64,000 bases of DNA from NCBI RefSeq assembly GCF_020297365.1, contig NZ_JAIXIG010000004.1:62001-126000 (forward strand), given 5' to 3'. Numbering within the stretch: the stretch's first letter is position 1; each line of letters begins with the position of its first letter. Below are positions 8,310 to 17,367 of the stretch, piece by piece. Under the pieces are notes generated by a model that saw nothing but the letters and a program-made list of their open reading frames with translations, was not told the DNA's origin and searched no databases. The DNA comes from Curtobacterium oceanosedimentum. Lineage in GTDB: Bacteria > Actinomycetota > Actinomycetes > Actinomycetales > Microbacteriaceae. The position numbers and the translations under genes were made by a program.

Positions 8310-8813
8310 GTGCGCTACGACACCGACATCGACAACGGCATGCTGCAGATCGAGGGCGGCGCACTTCGAGCGGTCACAAGCATCGACCTCGCGAAGATCG
8401 GCTTCCTCACACAGGCGAAAACCGTCGTCGTTTCGGTGCCGCAGATCGATCTGCAACTTCCCGTCGCGCTGTCGACGATCGCGGAGTATGGTGCTGTCCC
8501 GATCGAGGCGCAAACACACTCATCTGCGCCGGACCTGCCCGAGGCATCGTGGACCGACGTTGTCGACGTCACTTTCGACGTCGGCAACATCGACGACGGA
8601 GGGTTGGTCGTTGTCGGCTTCGACGGGCCTGACTTCACTGAGCCGCCGCTCACTCCATCTCCGGGACGTTACCGGCTCCGCATCAGCGCCGCGCATCGGG
8701 ACCTACCATGGACCGACGAAGTCACCGAGCGCTACCGATTTGACGCTTGGCCCATCATTGACGCCCTTGGCCCCATCATCCACCGCGGAACTCAGGGCCT
8801 GAGACGGGGCTAG
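8310..8813 (+). CDS. Unrecognised 167-aa soluble protein
   Basis: A GTG start at 8310 is preceded by GGGAGGA, an excellent ribosome-binding site. The product is acidic with alternating beta-strand-like stretches (TVVVSVPQIDLQLPVAL, DVVDVTFDVGNID, GGLVVVGFDG, GRYRLRISAAHRD). The layout loosely recalls ComJ-type nuclease inhibitors or immunity-type beta sandwiches, but I cannot support a family. It follows the 89-aa ORF by 15 bases. AT-richer codons than the neighbours suggest acquisition by transfer. Confidence 0.65.
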   Translation: MRYDTDIDNGMLQIEGGALRAVTSIDLAKIGFLTQAKTVVVSVPQIDLQLPVALSTIAEYGAVPIEAQTHSSAPDLPEASWTDVVDVTFDVGNIDDGGLVVVGFDGPDFTEPPLTPSPGRYRLRISAAHRDLPWTDEVTERYRFDAWPIIDALGPIIHRGTQGLRRG

Positions 8814-9005
8814 CGCTCCTCCTGAGCGAACTCCCACCGCCCGGCAAGTACCTGACCGAGGCCGCCGCGGAACAACGCTAGTCCTAGCGTGGCGGCCGCG
8901 GCACCGATGCCGGCCCCGAACTGGGGTGCAGACCGACGCCGATCCTGGCAATACGGTGTGAGCGCCCCTGCGCGACCCGAGCGCAGCGAAAGACCAGGAT
9001 TCCCG

Positions 9006-12000
9006 ATGCGTCGCTCCCGTACTGCCCTGCCCGGAACCCCGCCCGTCGACCGACCCGGTCGCGTCGCCCGAATCGGCAGGCAATTGCTGGCCGTGGTCGG
9101 CATCGTGACGCTCCTGAGCACCGTGACTCCGGAGGCAGCCCTCGCGTGGGAGCAGTGCACCGACTACAACGAGTGCGGTGGTGGTGGCGGCTCGTCGTAC
9201 GGAGCCGTCACCAACACGGCGTGGGCCGAGTCGGCGACGGTGGGTGTCCCGTTCTCGTTCCAGTACCGGCTCGAACCCTCGGGTTCCTCGGTCGCCGTGA
9301 CCTCGGGTTCGCTTCCCCCGGGGCTCTCGATGAGTCCGGCGGGGCTGGTCGCCGGCACGCCGACCGTTGCCGGGCAGTCCGTCTACTCCATGACCATCAC
9401 CCCGCCTCAGGGGTACCCGGGGGAGCCGGGGCAGTACTCGGACTCCATCACCGTCAAGCCCGCTCCCGTCCCGAGCGCCCCGACGAACGTGACCGCCACG
9501 GCGACGTCGTCGACCGCCGCGCACCTGACCTGGGCGGCGCCGTCGGAGTCCGGCGCGTCCCCGGTGACCTCGTACGCGATCTCCTGGTCCGGCGGCTCGA
9601 CCTCGGCCACCGGGACCGCGGCCAACATCACGGGTCTGACGCCGGGCACCGCCTACACGTTCACGGTCAGCGCCGTCTCGCAGGCGGGTACCGGACCCGG
9701 GGCGACCTCGAACTCCGTGGTTCCCGCAGGCGTTCCGGGCAGCGTGCCGGTCACCGGCGTGACGGCAGGGGACGGCAAGGCGGTCGTGACCTGGGGGAAG
9801 ACCACGCCGTCGAACGGTTCCCAGATCACCGCCTACCGCGCGGAGGCCAGCTCGGACGGGTTCGTGACGCGCCGCACCGCCATGGTCGGCTCCTCGTCCT
9901 TCGCCGTGCCGATCGAGGGCCTGACGAACGGCACCACCTACGCCTTCCGGGTGATCGCCATCAACGGGAAGGGCGAGGGACCCGCATCAGAGGTCCGGTC
10001 CGCCACCCCGAGCGGCGCCCCGGGCGCTCCGGTGGCCAGCGTGACGGCGGGCGACCAGCAGCTCAGCACGACGTGGGCGGCGCCGTCGGCGAACGGGTCG
10101 ACGATCACCGGCTACACCGTGACGCTCCGCTCCGGTGGTGCGGTCGTCGCGACCCAGGACGTCCCGTCGCGCACCACGGTGACGTTCCCGGACCTGCGGA
10201 ACGGCACGTCGTACTCCGTCGAGGTCGCGGCGACGAACGCCAACGGCACGACGACGGGGGCGGCCGTCACGGCGACCCCGCGCGGCGTCCCGGGCGCCGT
10301 CACCTCGCTGACCGCCACGGACGGTGACGGCAGCGCGGTGCTCTCGTGGACCGCTGCGTCGCCGAACGGGCAGACGCCCCAGTACCGGGTGCAGGTGAGC
10401 GGCGACGGCGGCACGAGCTGGACGACGCTCGGCACCACCGCGGCGACCACGTGGTCCGCGGCCGCGCTCACGAACGGTGGGACGTACACGTTCCGGGTCA
10501 CGGCCCTCAACGATGCCGGTGCCGGACCCGCGGCGACGACGACCGCGAAGCCCTACGGCGCCCCCTCGGCGCCGAACGCGCTCCGGGTCGTCCCCGGAGA
10601 CCGGGAGGCGACCGCGTCGTGGTCCGCTCCTGACTCCGACGGCGGCCGATCGATCTCGCGCTACGTCGTGCAGACGAGCACGAACGGCACGGACTGGACC
10701 ACCGCGGGCACGACGAGCGCGTCGTCGTTCCGGCTCGTGGGGCTCACGAACGGCGCGACGACGTCCGTCCGGGTCCGCGCGGAGAACGCCCGCGGCGCCG
10801 GCGCGCCGAGCGCCGTGCAGACGACGATGACGAGCGGGCTGCCCGGCGCGACGAGGATCACCGACGCCGTCGCCCAGGACCGGGCCGTGACGCTGACCTG
10901 GACGGCACCGGACGCGAACGGTTCCGCCGTGGACGGCTACGTCGTGGAGCAGTCCACCGACGGGCAGACCTGGCTCGACGCGACACCCCGCGGGGCGCGC
11001 GACGGCGGGTCCACGGCATCCGTCTCGGGCCTCGACAACGGCACCGAGTACCGGTTCCGCGTGACGGCGCACAACGCCAACGGGTACGGCGCTCCCGGTG
11101 CGGTCGTCGCCGTGACGCCGTTCTCGGTACCCGACTCGCCCGATGCGCCGACGGTGACGCCCGGCAACGGCTCGGCGGCCGTGTGGTGGACCGCGCCGTT
11201 CGACGGCGGGCGGACGATCACGTCGTACCGCGTCGAGCGGCGGGTGGTCGGCGGCGACTGGACCGAGGTCGGTTCGACCGGCGGGACCGGCCGGTCGCTG
11301 GCCGACCGCGGGCTCGACAACGGGACCGTCTACGCGTACCGCGTCATCGCCGGCAACGCGGGTGGAGCCTCCCAGCCGAGCGCCGCGACCACCGTGACCC
11401 CGCGCACCGTTCCCGGGACGCCCAGTGCGGTCGTCGCGACCCCGCGTGACCGCAGTGTGCAGCTCAACTGGTCCGCGCCGACCGACGACGGCGGCGACGC
11501 GGTCTCCGGCTACCGCGTCGAGCAGCACGTCGACGGCGACTGGGTCCGCGTCGACACGCTCGGCGGCACGACCACGACGATCCACGACCTGACGAACGGC
11601 ACGTGGACCTCGTTCCGTGTCCGGGCCGTCAACGCTGCCGGTGCGGGTGCGGTCAGCGACCCGGTGTCGGCGATGCCGCGCACGGTCCCCGACGCTCCGA
11701 CCGCGCTCGGTGCCACCGCGGGTGACGGCTCCGTCGACCTCGCGTGGACGGCCCCGGAGGACGACGGCGGGGCGGCCGTGACCGGCTACACGGTCGAGCA
11801 GCTGGACGCCGACGGGGACTGGGCCGTCAGGACGACCACCACGAGCCCGCGTGCGACGGTCGCACCGGAACGCAACGGAGCCACCCTGACCTTCCGTGTC
11901 CGGGCGACGAACGACGCCGGGACCGGCGCGGCCTCCGGGCAGGTCGTCGTGGTCCCGCGGACCGTGCCCGACGCGCCTACCGCGCTCGAGGCCACCCCGG

Positions 12001-13385
12001 GTGACCGCCGCGCGACGCTGACCTGGACGGCACCGAGCTGGGACGGTGGCGCGCCGGTTACCGGCTACGTCGTCGAGCGGGCCATCGGTGACGGCCCCTG
12101 GGACGCCGTCGGCACGGTCTCCGGCGCGACGACCACGACCGTGACGGGCCAGACGAACGGCACCGCCACGCGGTTCCGCGTCCGGGCCGTGAACGTCGCC
12201 GGAGCGGGGCACGCGTCCGACGCCGCGACGACGACCCCGCGCACCGTGGCGGACGCCCCGGGAGACCTCGCTGCGACGCCTGGCGACCAGCAGGCCGACC
12301 TGACGTGGTCTGCCCCGACCGCGGACGGCGGCTCCGCCGTGACGGGCTACGTCGTGCAGACGAGCACCGACCGCGGTGACTCGTGGAGTGACGCCGGGAC
12401 GGTGAGCGACCCCGCGTTCACGGTCGTCGGGCTGCCGAACGGTGCCCGGGCGTCGTTCCGCGTGCTCGCGGTGAACGCTGCCGGCCGGAGCGTCGCGTCC
12501 GAGCCGGTCTCGGCGACGCCGCGCCGGTCACCCGACGAGCCCCGTGCGCTCACCGCGGTGCCGGGTGACCGCACGGTCGCGCTGCGGTGGACCGCGCCGG
12601 AGTCCGACGGCGGAGCCTCCGTCGACACCTACCTCGTGCAGGCCACCGCCGCCGACGGCTCGTGGGGCGAACCGGTCCGCGTGACCGGGACGAGCACCGA
12701 GGTCGACGGACTGGTCAACGGGACGGCACACGGGTTCCGGGTCGCCGCGGAGAACGTCGGCGGTGCCGGGGCGTGGAGCTCCGTCGCGACCGCCACCCCG
12801 TTCGTGTTCGAGCCGACGTTCACCGACGAGGACGGCGTGTCCGTCGTCGGGACGACCCTGACCGTCGGGGACACGGTCGTGTTCGCTGCGGACCACCTGC
12901 CGGTCGGCGCGTCGGTGGCGCTCGAGCTGCACTCCGACGTCCGGGTCCTCGCATCGGGCACGGTCGGCGACGGCGGAGCGATCCAGCTCCGCGCGACGAT
13001 CCCGGCCCTGACCGAGTCGGGCATGCACCACCTGGTCGCGACCATCGACGGGGTCGGCACGACCGTCGCACCCGTGGAGGTCGCAATCCGCGTGGCCCCG
13101 GCAGCCGAACCCGCTCCCGTGCCGGCACCCGCTCCAGCGCCCGCACCCGCACCGGCGCCTCCGGCGAGCGGCGGCGGCACGACCCCGATCCCCGCCGTGG
13201 GCGGACCGGCGCCGTCGGTGGGCGCCCGGACGGACGACCCGTCCACGCGCACCGGCACCGGCCCGGCCGCGCTCGCCTTCACCGGCTCGGCGGGCACCGC
13301 TCCGCTCACCGTGGTCGGCCTGGTGCTGTTGCTGGCCGGCCTGGCCCTCGCCTCGGGCGTGCGCGCGCGGCGACGCCGCGTCTGA
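9006..13385 (+). CDS. Sortase-anchored multi-FN3 cell-wall protein (LAFTG)
   Basis: A 1459-aa surface protein from the ATG at 9006, chosen because it begins the signal peptide (MRRSRTALPG, then LLAVVGIVTLL, cleavage after PEAALA). Residues about 70-145 form a putative Ig domain (SLPPGLSMSPAGLVAGTPTV). Twelve fibronectin type III domains follow (about 155-1268), each starting with P-x-A-P and carrying W(T/S)AP and NG(T/A) motifs; units 7-10 end in PRTV(P/A). A last beta-rich domain, a Pro-Ala linker (about 1363-1380) and the cell-wall sorting signal LAFTG (about 1423), hydrophobic stretch and RARRRRV tail complete it. FN3 arrays usually serve as spacers or adhesins; there is no catalytic domain. 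Confidence 0.9.
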   Translation: MRRSRTALPGTPPVDRPGRVARIGRQLLAVVGIVTLLSTVTPEAALAWEQCTDYNECGGGGGSSYGAVTNTAWAESATVGVPFSFQYRLEPSGSSVAVTSGSLPPGLSMSPAGLVAGTPTVAGQSVYSMTITPPQGYPGEPGQYSDSITVKPAPVPSAPTNVTATATSSTAAHLTWAAPSESGASPVTSYAISWSGGSTSATGTAANITGLTPGTAYTFTVSAVSQAGTGPGATSNSVVPAGVPGSVPVTGVTAGDGKAVVTWGKTTPSNGSQITAYRAEASSDGFVTRRTAMVGSSSFAVPIEGLTNGTTYAFRVIAINGKGEGPASEVRSATPSGAPGAPVASVTAGDQQLSTTWAAPSANGSTITGYTVTLRSGGAVVATQDVPSRTTVTFPDLRNGTSYSVEVAATNANGTTTGAAVTATPRGVPGAVTSLTATDGDGSAVLSWTAASPNGQTPQYRVQVSGDGGTSWTTLGTTAATTWSAAALTNGGTYTFRVTALNDAGAGPAATTTAKPYGAPSAPNALRVVPGDREATASWSAPDSDGGRSISRYVVQTSTNGTDWTTAGTTSASSFRLVGLTNGATTSVRVRAENARGAGAPSAVQTTMTSGLPGATRITDAVAQDRAVTLTWTAPDANGSAVDGYVVEQSTDGQTWLDATPRGARDGGSTASVSGLDNGTEYRFRVTAHNANGYGAPGAVVAVTPFSVPDSPDAPTVTPGNGSAAVWWTAPFDGGRTITSYRVERRVVGGDWTEVGSTGGTGRSLADRGLDNGTVYAYRVIAGNAGGASQPSAATTVTPRTVPGTPSAVVATPRDRSVQLNWSAPTDDGGDAVSGYRVEQHVDGDWVRVDTLGGTTTTIHDLTNGTWTSFRVRAVNAAGAGAVSDPVSAMPRTVPDAPTALGATAGDGSVDLAWTAPEDDGGAAVTGYTVEQLDADGDWAVRTTTTSPRATVAPERNGATLTFRVRATNDAGTGAASGQVVVVPRTVPDAPTALEATPGDRRATLTWTAPSWDGGAPVTGYVVERAIGDGPWDAVGTVSGATTTTVTGQTNGTATRFRVRAVNVAGAGHASDAATTTPRTVADAPGDLAATPGDQQADLTWSAPTADGGSAVTGYVVQTSTDRGDSWSDAGTVSDPAFTVVGLPNGARASFRVLAVNAAGRSVASEPVSATPRRSPDEPRALTAVPGDRTVALRWTAPESDGGASVDTYLVQATAADGSWGEPVRVTGTSTEVDGLVNGTAHGFRVAAENVGGAGAWSSVATATPFVFEPTFTDEDGVSVVGTTLTVGDTVVFAADHLPVGASVALELHSDVRVLASGTVGDGGAIQLRATIPALTESGMHHLVATIDGVGTTVAPVEVAIRVAPAAEPAPVPAPAPAPAPAPAPPASGGGTTPIPAVGGPAPSVGARTDDPSTRTGTGPAALAFTGSAGTAPLTVVGLVLLLAGLALASGVRARRRRV

Positions 13386-13427
13386 CGGTCGGTGCGCCGG
13401 CCGACCGGCTGGCGCACCGTCGACCGT
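13385..13427 (+). terminator. Hairpin after the FN3 protein gene
   Basis: Directly behind the stop codon lie arms GGTGCGCC (13391-13398) and GGCGCACC (13411-13418), with inner GGCC/GGCT pairs. The outer arms ACGGTC and GACCGT extend the stem. It is a likely terminator without a T-run. Confidence 0.6.
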
Positions 13428-13452
13428 CGCCGTTCCGGGCCGGTCACGTGTC

Positions 13453-13495
13453 GGCCGGGAGGCGCGGTGCCGGACGCGCGCCGTGCCTCCAGGCC
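13453..13495. repeat. Intergenic palindrome family A, diverged copy
   Basis: Arms 13453-13467 and 13481-13495 pair with two mismatches (GGCC-GGAGGC / GCCTCC-AGGCC core). The centre has lost the usual GCCAGCTGGC. It lies between the FN3 gene and the VanZ-like gene, like the other copies in intergenic space. Confidence 0.6.
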
Positions 13496-13560
13496 GGTGG
13501 GTGGTCGCGTCGTCGGCCTCGGGTCCTGCTGGGTCGACGTCGGCCCGTCAGCCCGTTCGC

Positions 13561-14067
13561 TCAGGCCGCGGCTCGAGCACGCCGCTGCGCGAGCGCGAGT
13601 GCGGCGAGGGCGAGCATCCCGCCGATGACGGCGCCGATGGAGTTCGTCACCCAGTCGCCGGTGTCGCAGGCGCGCCCGATGCCGACGACGAGGGCCTGGA
13701 CCGCCTCGATCACCGCCGAGAGCGCGACACCGGAGATGATCGCGAGCAGCGGTCGCGCCCAGCGGATCCCGACCAGGAAGCTGACGGGCACGAAGAGCAG
13801 CACGTTCGCGATCGACTCCACCGCGGTCGGCGCGAGGGACGGCAGCCCTGCGGTGCAGCCCACTGCGGAGGACGGTGCGGCTTCCGGGTAGAGCGTGAGG
13901 CCGAGGACCGCGACGAGTGCCAGCACGGTGAGCACCAGGGTGGCCTTCCCGACGGGTCGCCCTCGGATCGCGGCAGTCGACAGTACCGGACGGGGGCGAC
14001 GCGTCAGCGCCGGCAGGGTGGCGGAAGGGGTCTGCTCACGCTCCCGCTCGATCCGGCCCGTAGGCAC
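13561..14067 (-). CDS. VanZ-like membrane protein
   Basis: About 168 aa if it starts at the GTG at 14067, overlapping the end of the tetR gene by 32 bases. No closer ATG/GTG precedes the first membrane segment, so the start is uncertain. Four hydrophobic helices are visible (ATLVLTVLALVAVLGLTLYP, SIANVLLFVPVSFLVGI, LLAIISGVALSAVIEAVQAL, and SIGAVIGGMLALAALAL). VanZ-family features include the LTLYP end of helix 1 and the E-x-x-Q-x-L motif of helix 3, followed by DTGDWVTNSIGA. VanZ proteins are linked to teicoplanin resistance in enterococci, but most homologues have no proven role. Confidence 0.8.
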   Translation of the reverse strand: MPTGRIEREREQTPSATLPALTRRPRPVLSTAAIRGRPVGKATLVLTVLALVAVLGLTLYPEAAPSSAVGCTAGLPSLAPTAVESIANVLLFVPVSFLVGIRWARPLLAIISGVALSAVIEAVQALVVGIGRACDTGDWVTNSIGAVIGGMLALAALALAQRRARAAA

Positions 14068-14656
14068 GGACGAACGCCTCCACGCCGTCGACGAAGAGTT
14101 CGTCGACGGCTTCTGCATCGAGGTCGGGTGTGCCGAGGGCGAGCAGGAAGGTGAGCGCGGTGAAGTGCTCCGCAGCACGACGGGGCTTCGTCGTGCGGAT
14201 CGCGCCGGCCGCGGCGAGGTCGGCGAATCGCGCAGCGAGCACCAGCTCGGGGCCGTGCGCCAGGTCGGACTCGAGCGCAGCGATCGACCGGCCCGAGTCG
14301 AGGAGCAGCCTGACCACCGCGTAGTCGGACGACTGCAGCGTCTGGGTGGCGATGCGCCTGGTGAAGGCCAGGAGTGCGGCTCCCAGATCGCGGTCGGCTC
14401 GGAGCTCCTGCTCGACGGCTTCCTGCACGGCGTCCAGCAGTGCCGCGGAGGCTCGCTCGACCACAGCGCTGAACAGTCCGTCCTTGTCCACGAAGTGGTC
14501 GTAGAGGGTGCGCTTGGACACCCCGGCCTGGGCGGCGACGGCGTCCACGGAGGTGCGGTCGTAGCCGTCCTCGAGGAAGCGGTTCCGGGCCGCGTCGAGC
14601 ATCGCACTGCGCTTCCGCTCGGAGCTCGGGCGCAGAGGGCGCTGTGCATCGGGCAT
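14036..14656 (-). CDS. TetR-family transcriptional regulator
   Basis: A 206-aa repressor. The N-terminal helix-turn-helix is typical (MLDAARNRFLEDGYDRTSVD, then AAQAGVSKRTLYDHFVDKDG). The rest is the helical ligand-binding domain, with features of the TetR_C_7/AcrR-like group. It is divergent from the FAD monooxygenase gene at 14742, and a 21-bp inverted repeat lies in the 85-bp gap. It therefore very likely controls itself and the monooxygenase, with the monooxygenase substrate or a relative as inducer. Its end overlaps the VanZ-like gene. Confidence 0.93.
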   Translation of the reverse strand: MPDAQRPLRPSSERKRSAMLDAARNRFLEDGYDRTSVDAVAAQAGVSKRTLYDHFVDKDGLFSAVVERASAALLDAVQEAVEQELRADRDLGAALLAFTRRIATQTLQSSDYAVVRLLLDSGRSIAALESDLAHGPELVLAARFADLAAAGAIRTTKPRRAAEHFTALTFLLALGTPDLDAEAVDELFVDGVEAFVRAYGPDRAGA

Positions 14657-14681
14657 CCAACGACTGTACCGGTGCAGTTTT

Positions 14682-14702
14682 CACACTGCACGGTGTAGTG
14701 TG
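14682..14702. promoter_or_regulatory. Probable TetR operator between divergent genes
   Basis: Arms CACACTGCA (14682-14690) and TGTAGTGTG (14694-14702) around CGG form an inverted repeat with one mismatch. It overlaps a second imperfect repeat (ACCGGTGCAGT ... ACTGCACGGT, about 14669-14694). The position in the centre of the tetR/monooxygenase gap fits a shared operator covering both promoters. Confidence 0.7.
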
Positions 14703-14741
14703 CAATCTCTGAACCTGTTCCGACATCGAGAGAAGAGCACC

Positions 14742-16364
14742 ATGACCGTGAGCGACCCCACCCCCACTCCGACGACCTCGGCGAGCACGACACCGGCGCG
14801 CACGACGCCGACGGACGTCCTCGTCATCGGCGCCGGCCCGACCGGACTCACGCTCGCCTGCGACCTCGCCCGTCGAGGAGTGCGCGTCCGGGTGATCGAG
14901 CGCTTCGCCGCTCCCAGCGTCGCCTCGCGGGGAAAGGGCCTGCAGCCGCGGAGCCTCGAGGTGCTGGACGACCTCGGCGTGGCTGACACGGTCCTGACCC
15001 GAGGGTCGACCAGACTCCCGGTCCGGATGATCACCGACGACGGCACCGTGATCGATCGCGAACCCATCACCGTCCCGGTCTCCGACCCGACCACGACCGC
15101 GCACCCGGAGACGCTGTGGATTGGCGAGTTCGACGTGGAGGGTCCTCTCCGCGATCGCCTGGCCCTCGACGGTGTCGAGGTCGAGTTCGGCAGCACCGCG
15201 AGCGCGCTCCAGCAGCATGCGGATTCCGTGGAGGTGACCGTCGAGACCCCGCAGGGCCCGGACACGATCCGCGCCCGCTGGGTCGTCGGCGCCGACGGGG
15301 GCAGGAGCACGGTGCGGCATGCGCTCGGGGTGCAGTTCCCGGGGTTCACGATGCGAGATCGCTGGTACCTCGGAGACGTCCGCCTCGAGGGCCTGGACCA
15401 CGGTCGGCAGTACATCTTCCCGACGGACCTCGGCATGATCGGTCTCACCCCGCTGCCCACCACGGACCTGTGGCAGTGGCAGTCGACGACCGAAGCCGGG
15501 GACGATGCGGCGCAGCCGTCGCTGGAGCTCTACCAGCAGATGCTCGACGACCACCTCGGGAAGGACCGGGTGACCCTGCAGGAGGCGACCTGGTTGTCGC
15601 TCTACCGCGCCAACGTCCGCCTCGCCGACCGGTACCGCGTGGGCCGCGTGCTGCTCGCCGGCGACGCGGCGCACGCGCACTCTCCGGCGGGCGGGCAGGG
15701 CATGAACACCGGGATCCAGGACAGCTGGAACCTCGGGTGGAAGCTCGCGGCCGTCGTCGACGGTGCCGACGCGGCCCTCCTCGACACCTACGAGGACGAG
15801 CGCCGCCCGATCGCCGCGTCCGTCCTCGAGATGAGCACCGAGAAGATGCACCGGTTCCGCGCCGGGGCCACTGACGGTGCGGAAGGAGTGGACCGCGGGC
15901 TCGACGGGATGGGTGGCGACGACACGACCGGGCTGTCACTGCGCTACCTCCCGAACACGTTGGCCTTCGACGGGCAGCCCATCGCCCGCGCGCCGTACGC
16001 CACCGGGCTCCGCGGTCGCGGGTTCGCCGGGTCGACGTTCGACCTCGTCCGAGGGCCCCACTGGACGGTGTTCGTGTTCTCCGACGATGCTTCGGACGTG
16101 CACGCCTTCGACGGGGCGCCTGAGAACGTCCACGTCCACCGCATCGGGGCCGGCGCGATCGAGGACTCCCAGGGCCACGCCGTGGCGAGGTACTCCGCGC
16201 AGCAGGGCACGGTCGTGCTCATCCGCCCGGACGGCTACATCGCTGGGCGACAGACCGTGTCGTCGGCTGCTGCCCTCGTGTCCTTCGTCCGCAGCGTCGA
16301 GGGCGGCGGTGCTCACCGGCAAGACGACACGGCGGACCGAGCGGACCCGTCGCGGCCGCGTTGA
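14742..16364 (+). CDS. FAD-dependent aromatic-type monooxygenase
   Basis: A 540-aa flavoprotein of the PheA/TfdB (phenol hydroxylase-like) group, which hydroxylates aromatic or polyketide-like substrates with NAD(P)H and oxygen. The ATG at 14742 follows GAGAGAAGAG. After a Thr/Pro-rich leader, the FAD-binding GAGPTG motif sits at about residue 33-38. The DG motif (GADGGRSTVRHALG) is near the middle and the GD motif (LLAGDAAHAHSPAGGQGMN) near residue 310. The C-terminal 150 residues form the thioredoxin-like domain of this group, with the RPDGYIAGR strand. It is under the divergent TetR regulator, so it likely takes part in inducible detoxification or catabolism; the substrate is unknown. Confidence 0.92.
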   Translation: MTVSDPTPTPTTSASTTPARTTPTDVLVIGAGPTGLTLACDLARRGVRVRVIERFAAPSVASRGKGLQPRSLEVLDDLGVADTVLTRGSTRLPVRMITDDGTVIDREPITVPVSDPTTTAHPETLWIGEFDVEGPLRDRLALDGVEVEFGSTASALQQHADSVEVTVETPQGPDTIRARWVVGADGGRSTVRHALGVQFPGFTMRDRWYLGDVRLEGLDHGRQYIFPTDLGMIGLTPLPTTDLWQWQSTTEAGDDAAQPSLELYQQMLDDHLGKDRVTLQEATWLSLYRANVRLADRYRVGRVLLAGDAAHAHSPAGGQGMNTGIQDSWNLGWKLAAVVDGADAALLDTYEDERRPIAASVLEMSTEKMHRFRAGATDGAEGVDRGLDGMGGDDTTGLSLRYLPNTLAFDGQPIARAPYATGLRGRGFAGSTFDLVRGPHWTVFVFSDDASDVHAFDGAPENVHVHRIGAGAIEDSQGHAVARYSAQQGTVVLIRPDGYIAGRQTVSSAAALVSFVRSVEGGGAHRQDDTADRADPSRPR

Positions 16365-16387
16365 GCGCCTCCGGGCACCCGTGGTGA

Positions 16388-17272
16388 TCAGGCCTGCCGA
16401 GCGAGGAAGGTCGTGATCGCGTCGGCGAGGCGGCCGGGTGCTTCGAGGGCGACGTAGTGGCCGACACCGTCGAGGAGGACGCTCTCCACGGGGCCCTCCA
16501 CGACCTGGCTGACGGTGCGTTCGGTGAAACGGCCGCCGAACGCACCGATGGCCAAGGCCGGCTTGTCGAGCCCGCGCGCCGCGCGCGCCTGGAAGTCGCT
16601 CCCCTCGGCGAGCATCGACCGGTAGAGGCCGACGGCGCCGTTCCAGCCGTGCTCGCGAGCGTACGTGCGGGTGAACTCGTCGACGTCCGCTCCGGTGACG
16701 GAGGACGGGTCTGCGGACATCGACGGGAACGCCCACGTGCCCAGGAGTTCTTTCTCGCGGCCGGTGAAGAGCATCTCGGCGATGCCCGGGGCCGCGAGTG
16801 CGCCGATGTGCCACGATCCGCCGCGGGTGATGTCACCGAGGTCTTCGAGTCCGAACCCGGCGAGACCCATCTCGGTTGCGATGAGGCTCCGGATGTCCTC
16901 CGGGTGGTCGGATGCGAGACGGTAGGCGGTGCCGCCGGAGATGTCCTGAGCGGCGAGGTGCACCGGGCCCACACCCAGCTCGGCGATGAGGGCGTGCAGA
17001 TCTGCTGCAGCATCGGCGCTGGTGAAGCCGGAGGCTGCGGGCGCGGAGTCTCCGAAACCGCGGAGATCGACCGCGAACACACGGTGCGCGGTGGCGAGGA
17101 GGGGGATCACGCGGTGGAATGCCCACCAGGTCTCGGGGAACCCGTGCACCAGGAGGACCGGCGATCCGCTGGTGCCGGCCGACACGTAGTGCAGGGTCGT
17201 CCCGTTGACGTCTGCTCGGTGGTGCTCGACCTCGCGGATCGTTGCTCCGGGGGCGGCGATCGTGACGTTCAT
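16388..17272 (-). CDS. Alpha/beta-hydrolase, epoxide hydrolase/dehalogenase-like
   Basis: A 294-aa hydrolase starting at the ATG at 17272. Motifs: LLVHGFPETWWAFHRVIP (oxyanion HGFP), DLRGFGDS, and a nucleophile elbow AAQDISGGTAY where Asp replaces the Ser of esterases, as in epoxide hydrolases and haloacid/haloalkane dehalogenases. The catalytic His lies in GVGHYVALEAPG near the C-terminus. It is divergent from a MarR gene, with two operator-like palindromes in the gap, so expression is probably induced by a small organic compound. The exact substrate is not deducible. Confidence 0.88.
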   Translation of the reverse strand: MNVTIAAPGATIREVEHHRADVNGTTLHYVSAGTSGSPVLLVHGFPETWWAFHRVIPLLATAHRVFAVDLRGFGDSAPAASGFTSADAAADLHALIAELGVGPVHLAAQDISGGTAYRLASDHPEDIRSLIATEMGLAGFGLEDLGDITRGGSWHIGALAAPGIAEMLFTGREKELLGTWAFPSMSADPSSVTGADVDEFTRTYAREHGWNGAVGLYRSMLAEGSDFQARAARGLDKPALAIGAFGGRFTERTVSQVVEGPVESVLLDGVGHYVALEAPGRLADAITTFLARQA

Positions 17273-17289
17273 GACATGCTCCTTCGATG

Positions 17290-17333
17290 TGACAACGTGG
17301 TTGTCAATTAAGGCAGGAGGCAACCAGGTTGTC
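17290..17333. promoter_or_regulatory. Twin MarR operator sites
   Basis: Site 1 (17290-17306) is a perfect palindrome, TGACAAC-GTG-GTTGTCA. Site 2 (17319-17333) is GGCAAC-CAG-GTTGTC with one mismatch. Both have a 3-base centre, and the centres are 28 bp apart. They lie between the divergent hydrolase and MarR genes and are probably bound by that MarR. Confidence 0.75.
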
Positions 17334-17367
17334 AATCTGCTGCCTCAGCAGTCGCTAGGTTCGAGGC

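Noticed and set aside
8810-8945. Minus-strand tail reading like a membrane-peptide end (APQFGAGIGAAAATLGLAL)
   Set aside because: It has no start or RBS, runs into the FN3 gene's 5' end, and cannot be told from chance; at most a tiny gene remnant.
13561-14793. A single long protein covering VanZ, tetR antisense frame and the operator
   Set aside because: TetR in its own frame has a complete helix-turn-helix; the rest of the long frame is Ser/Arg-rich noise up to the VanZ helices.
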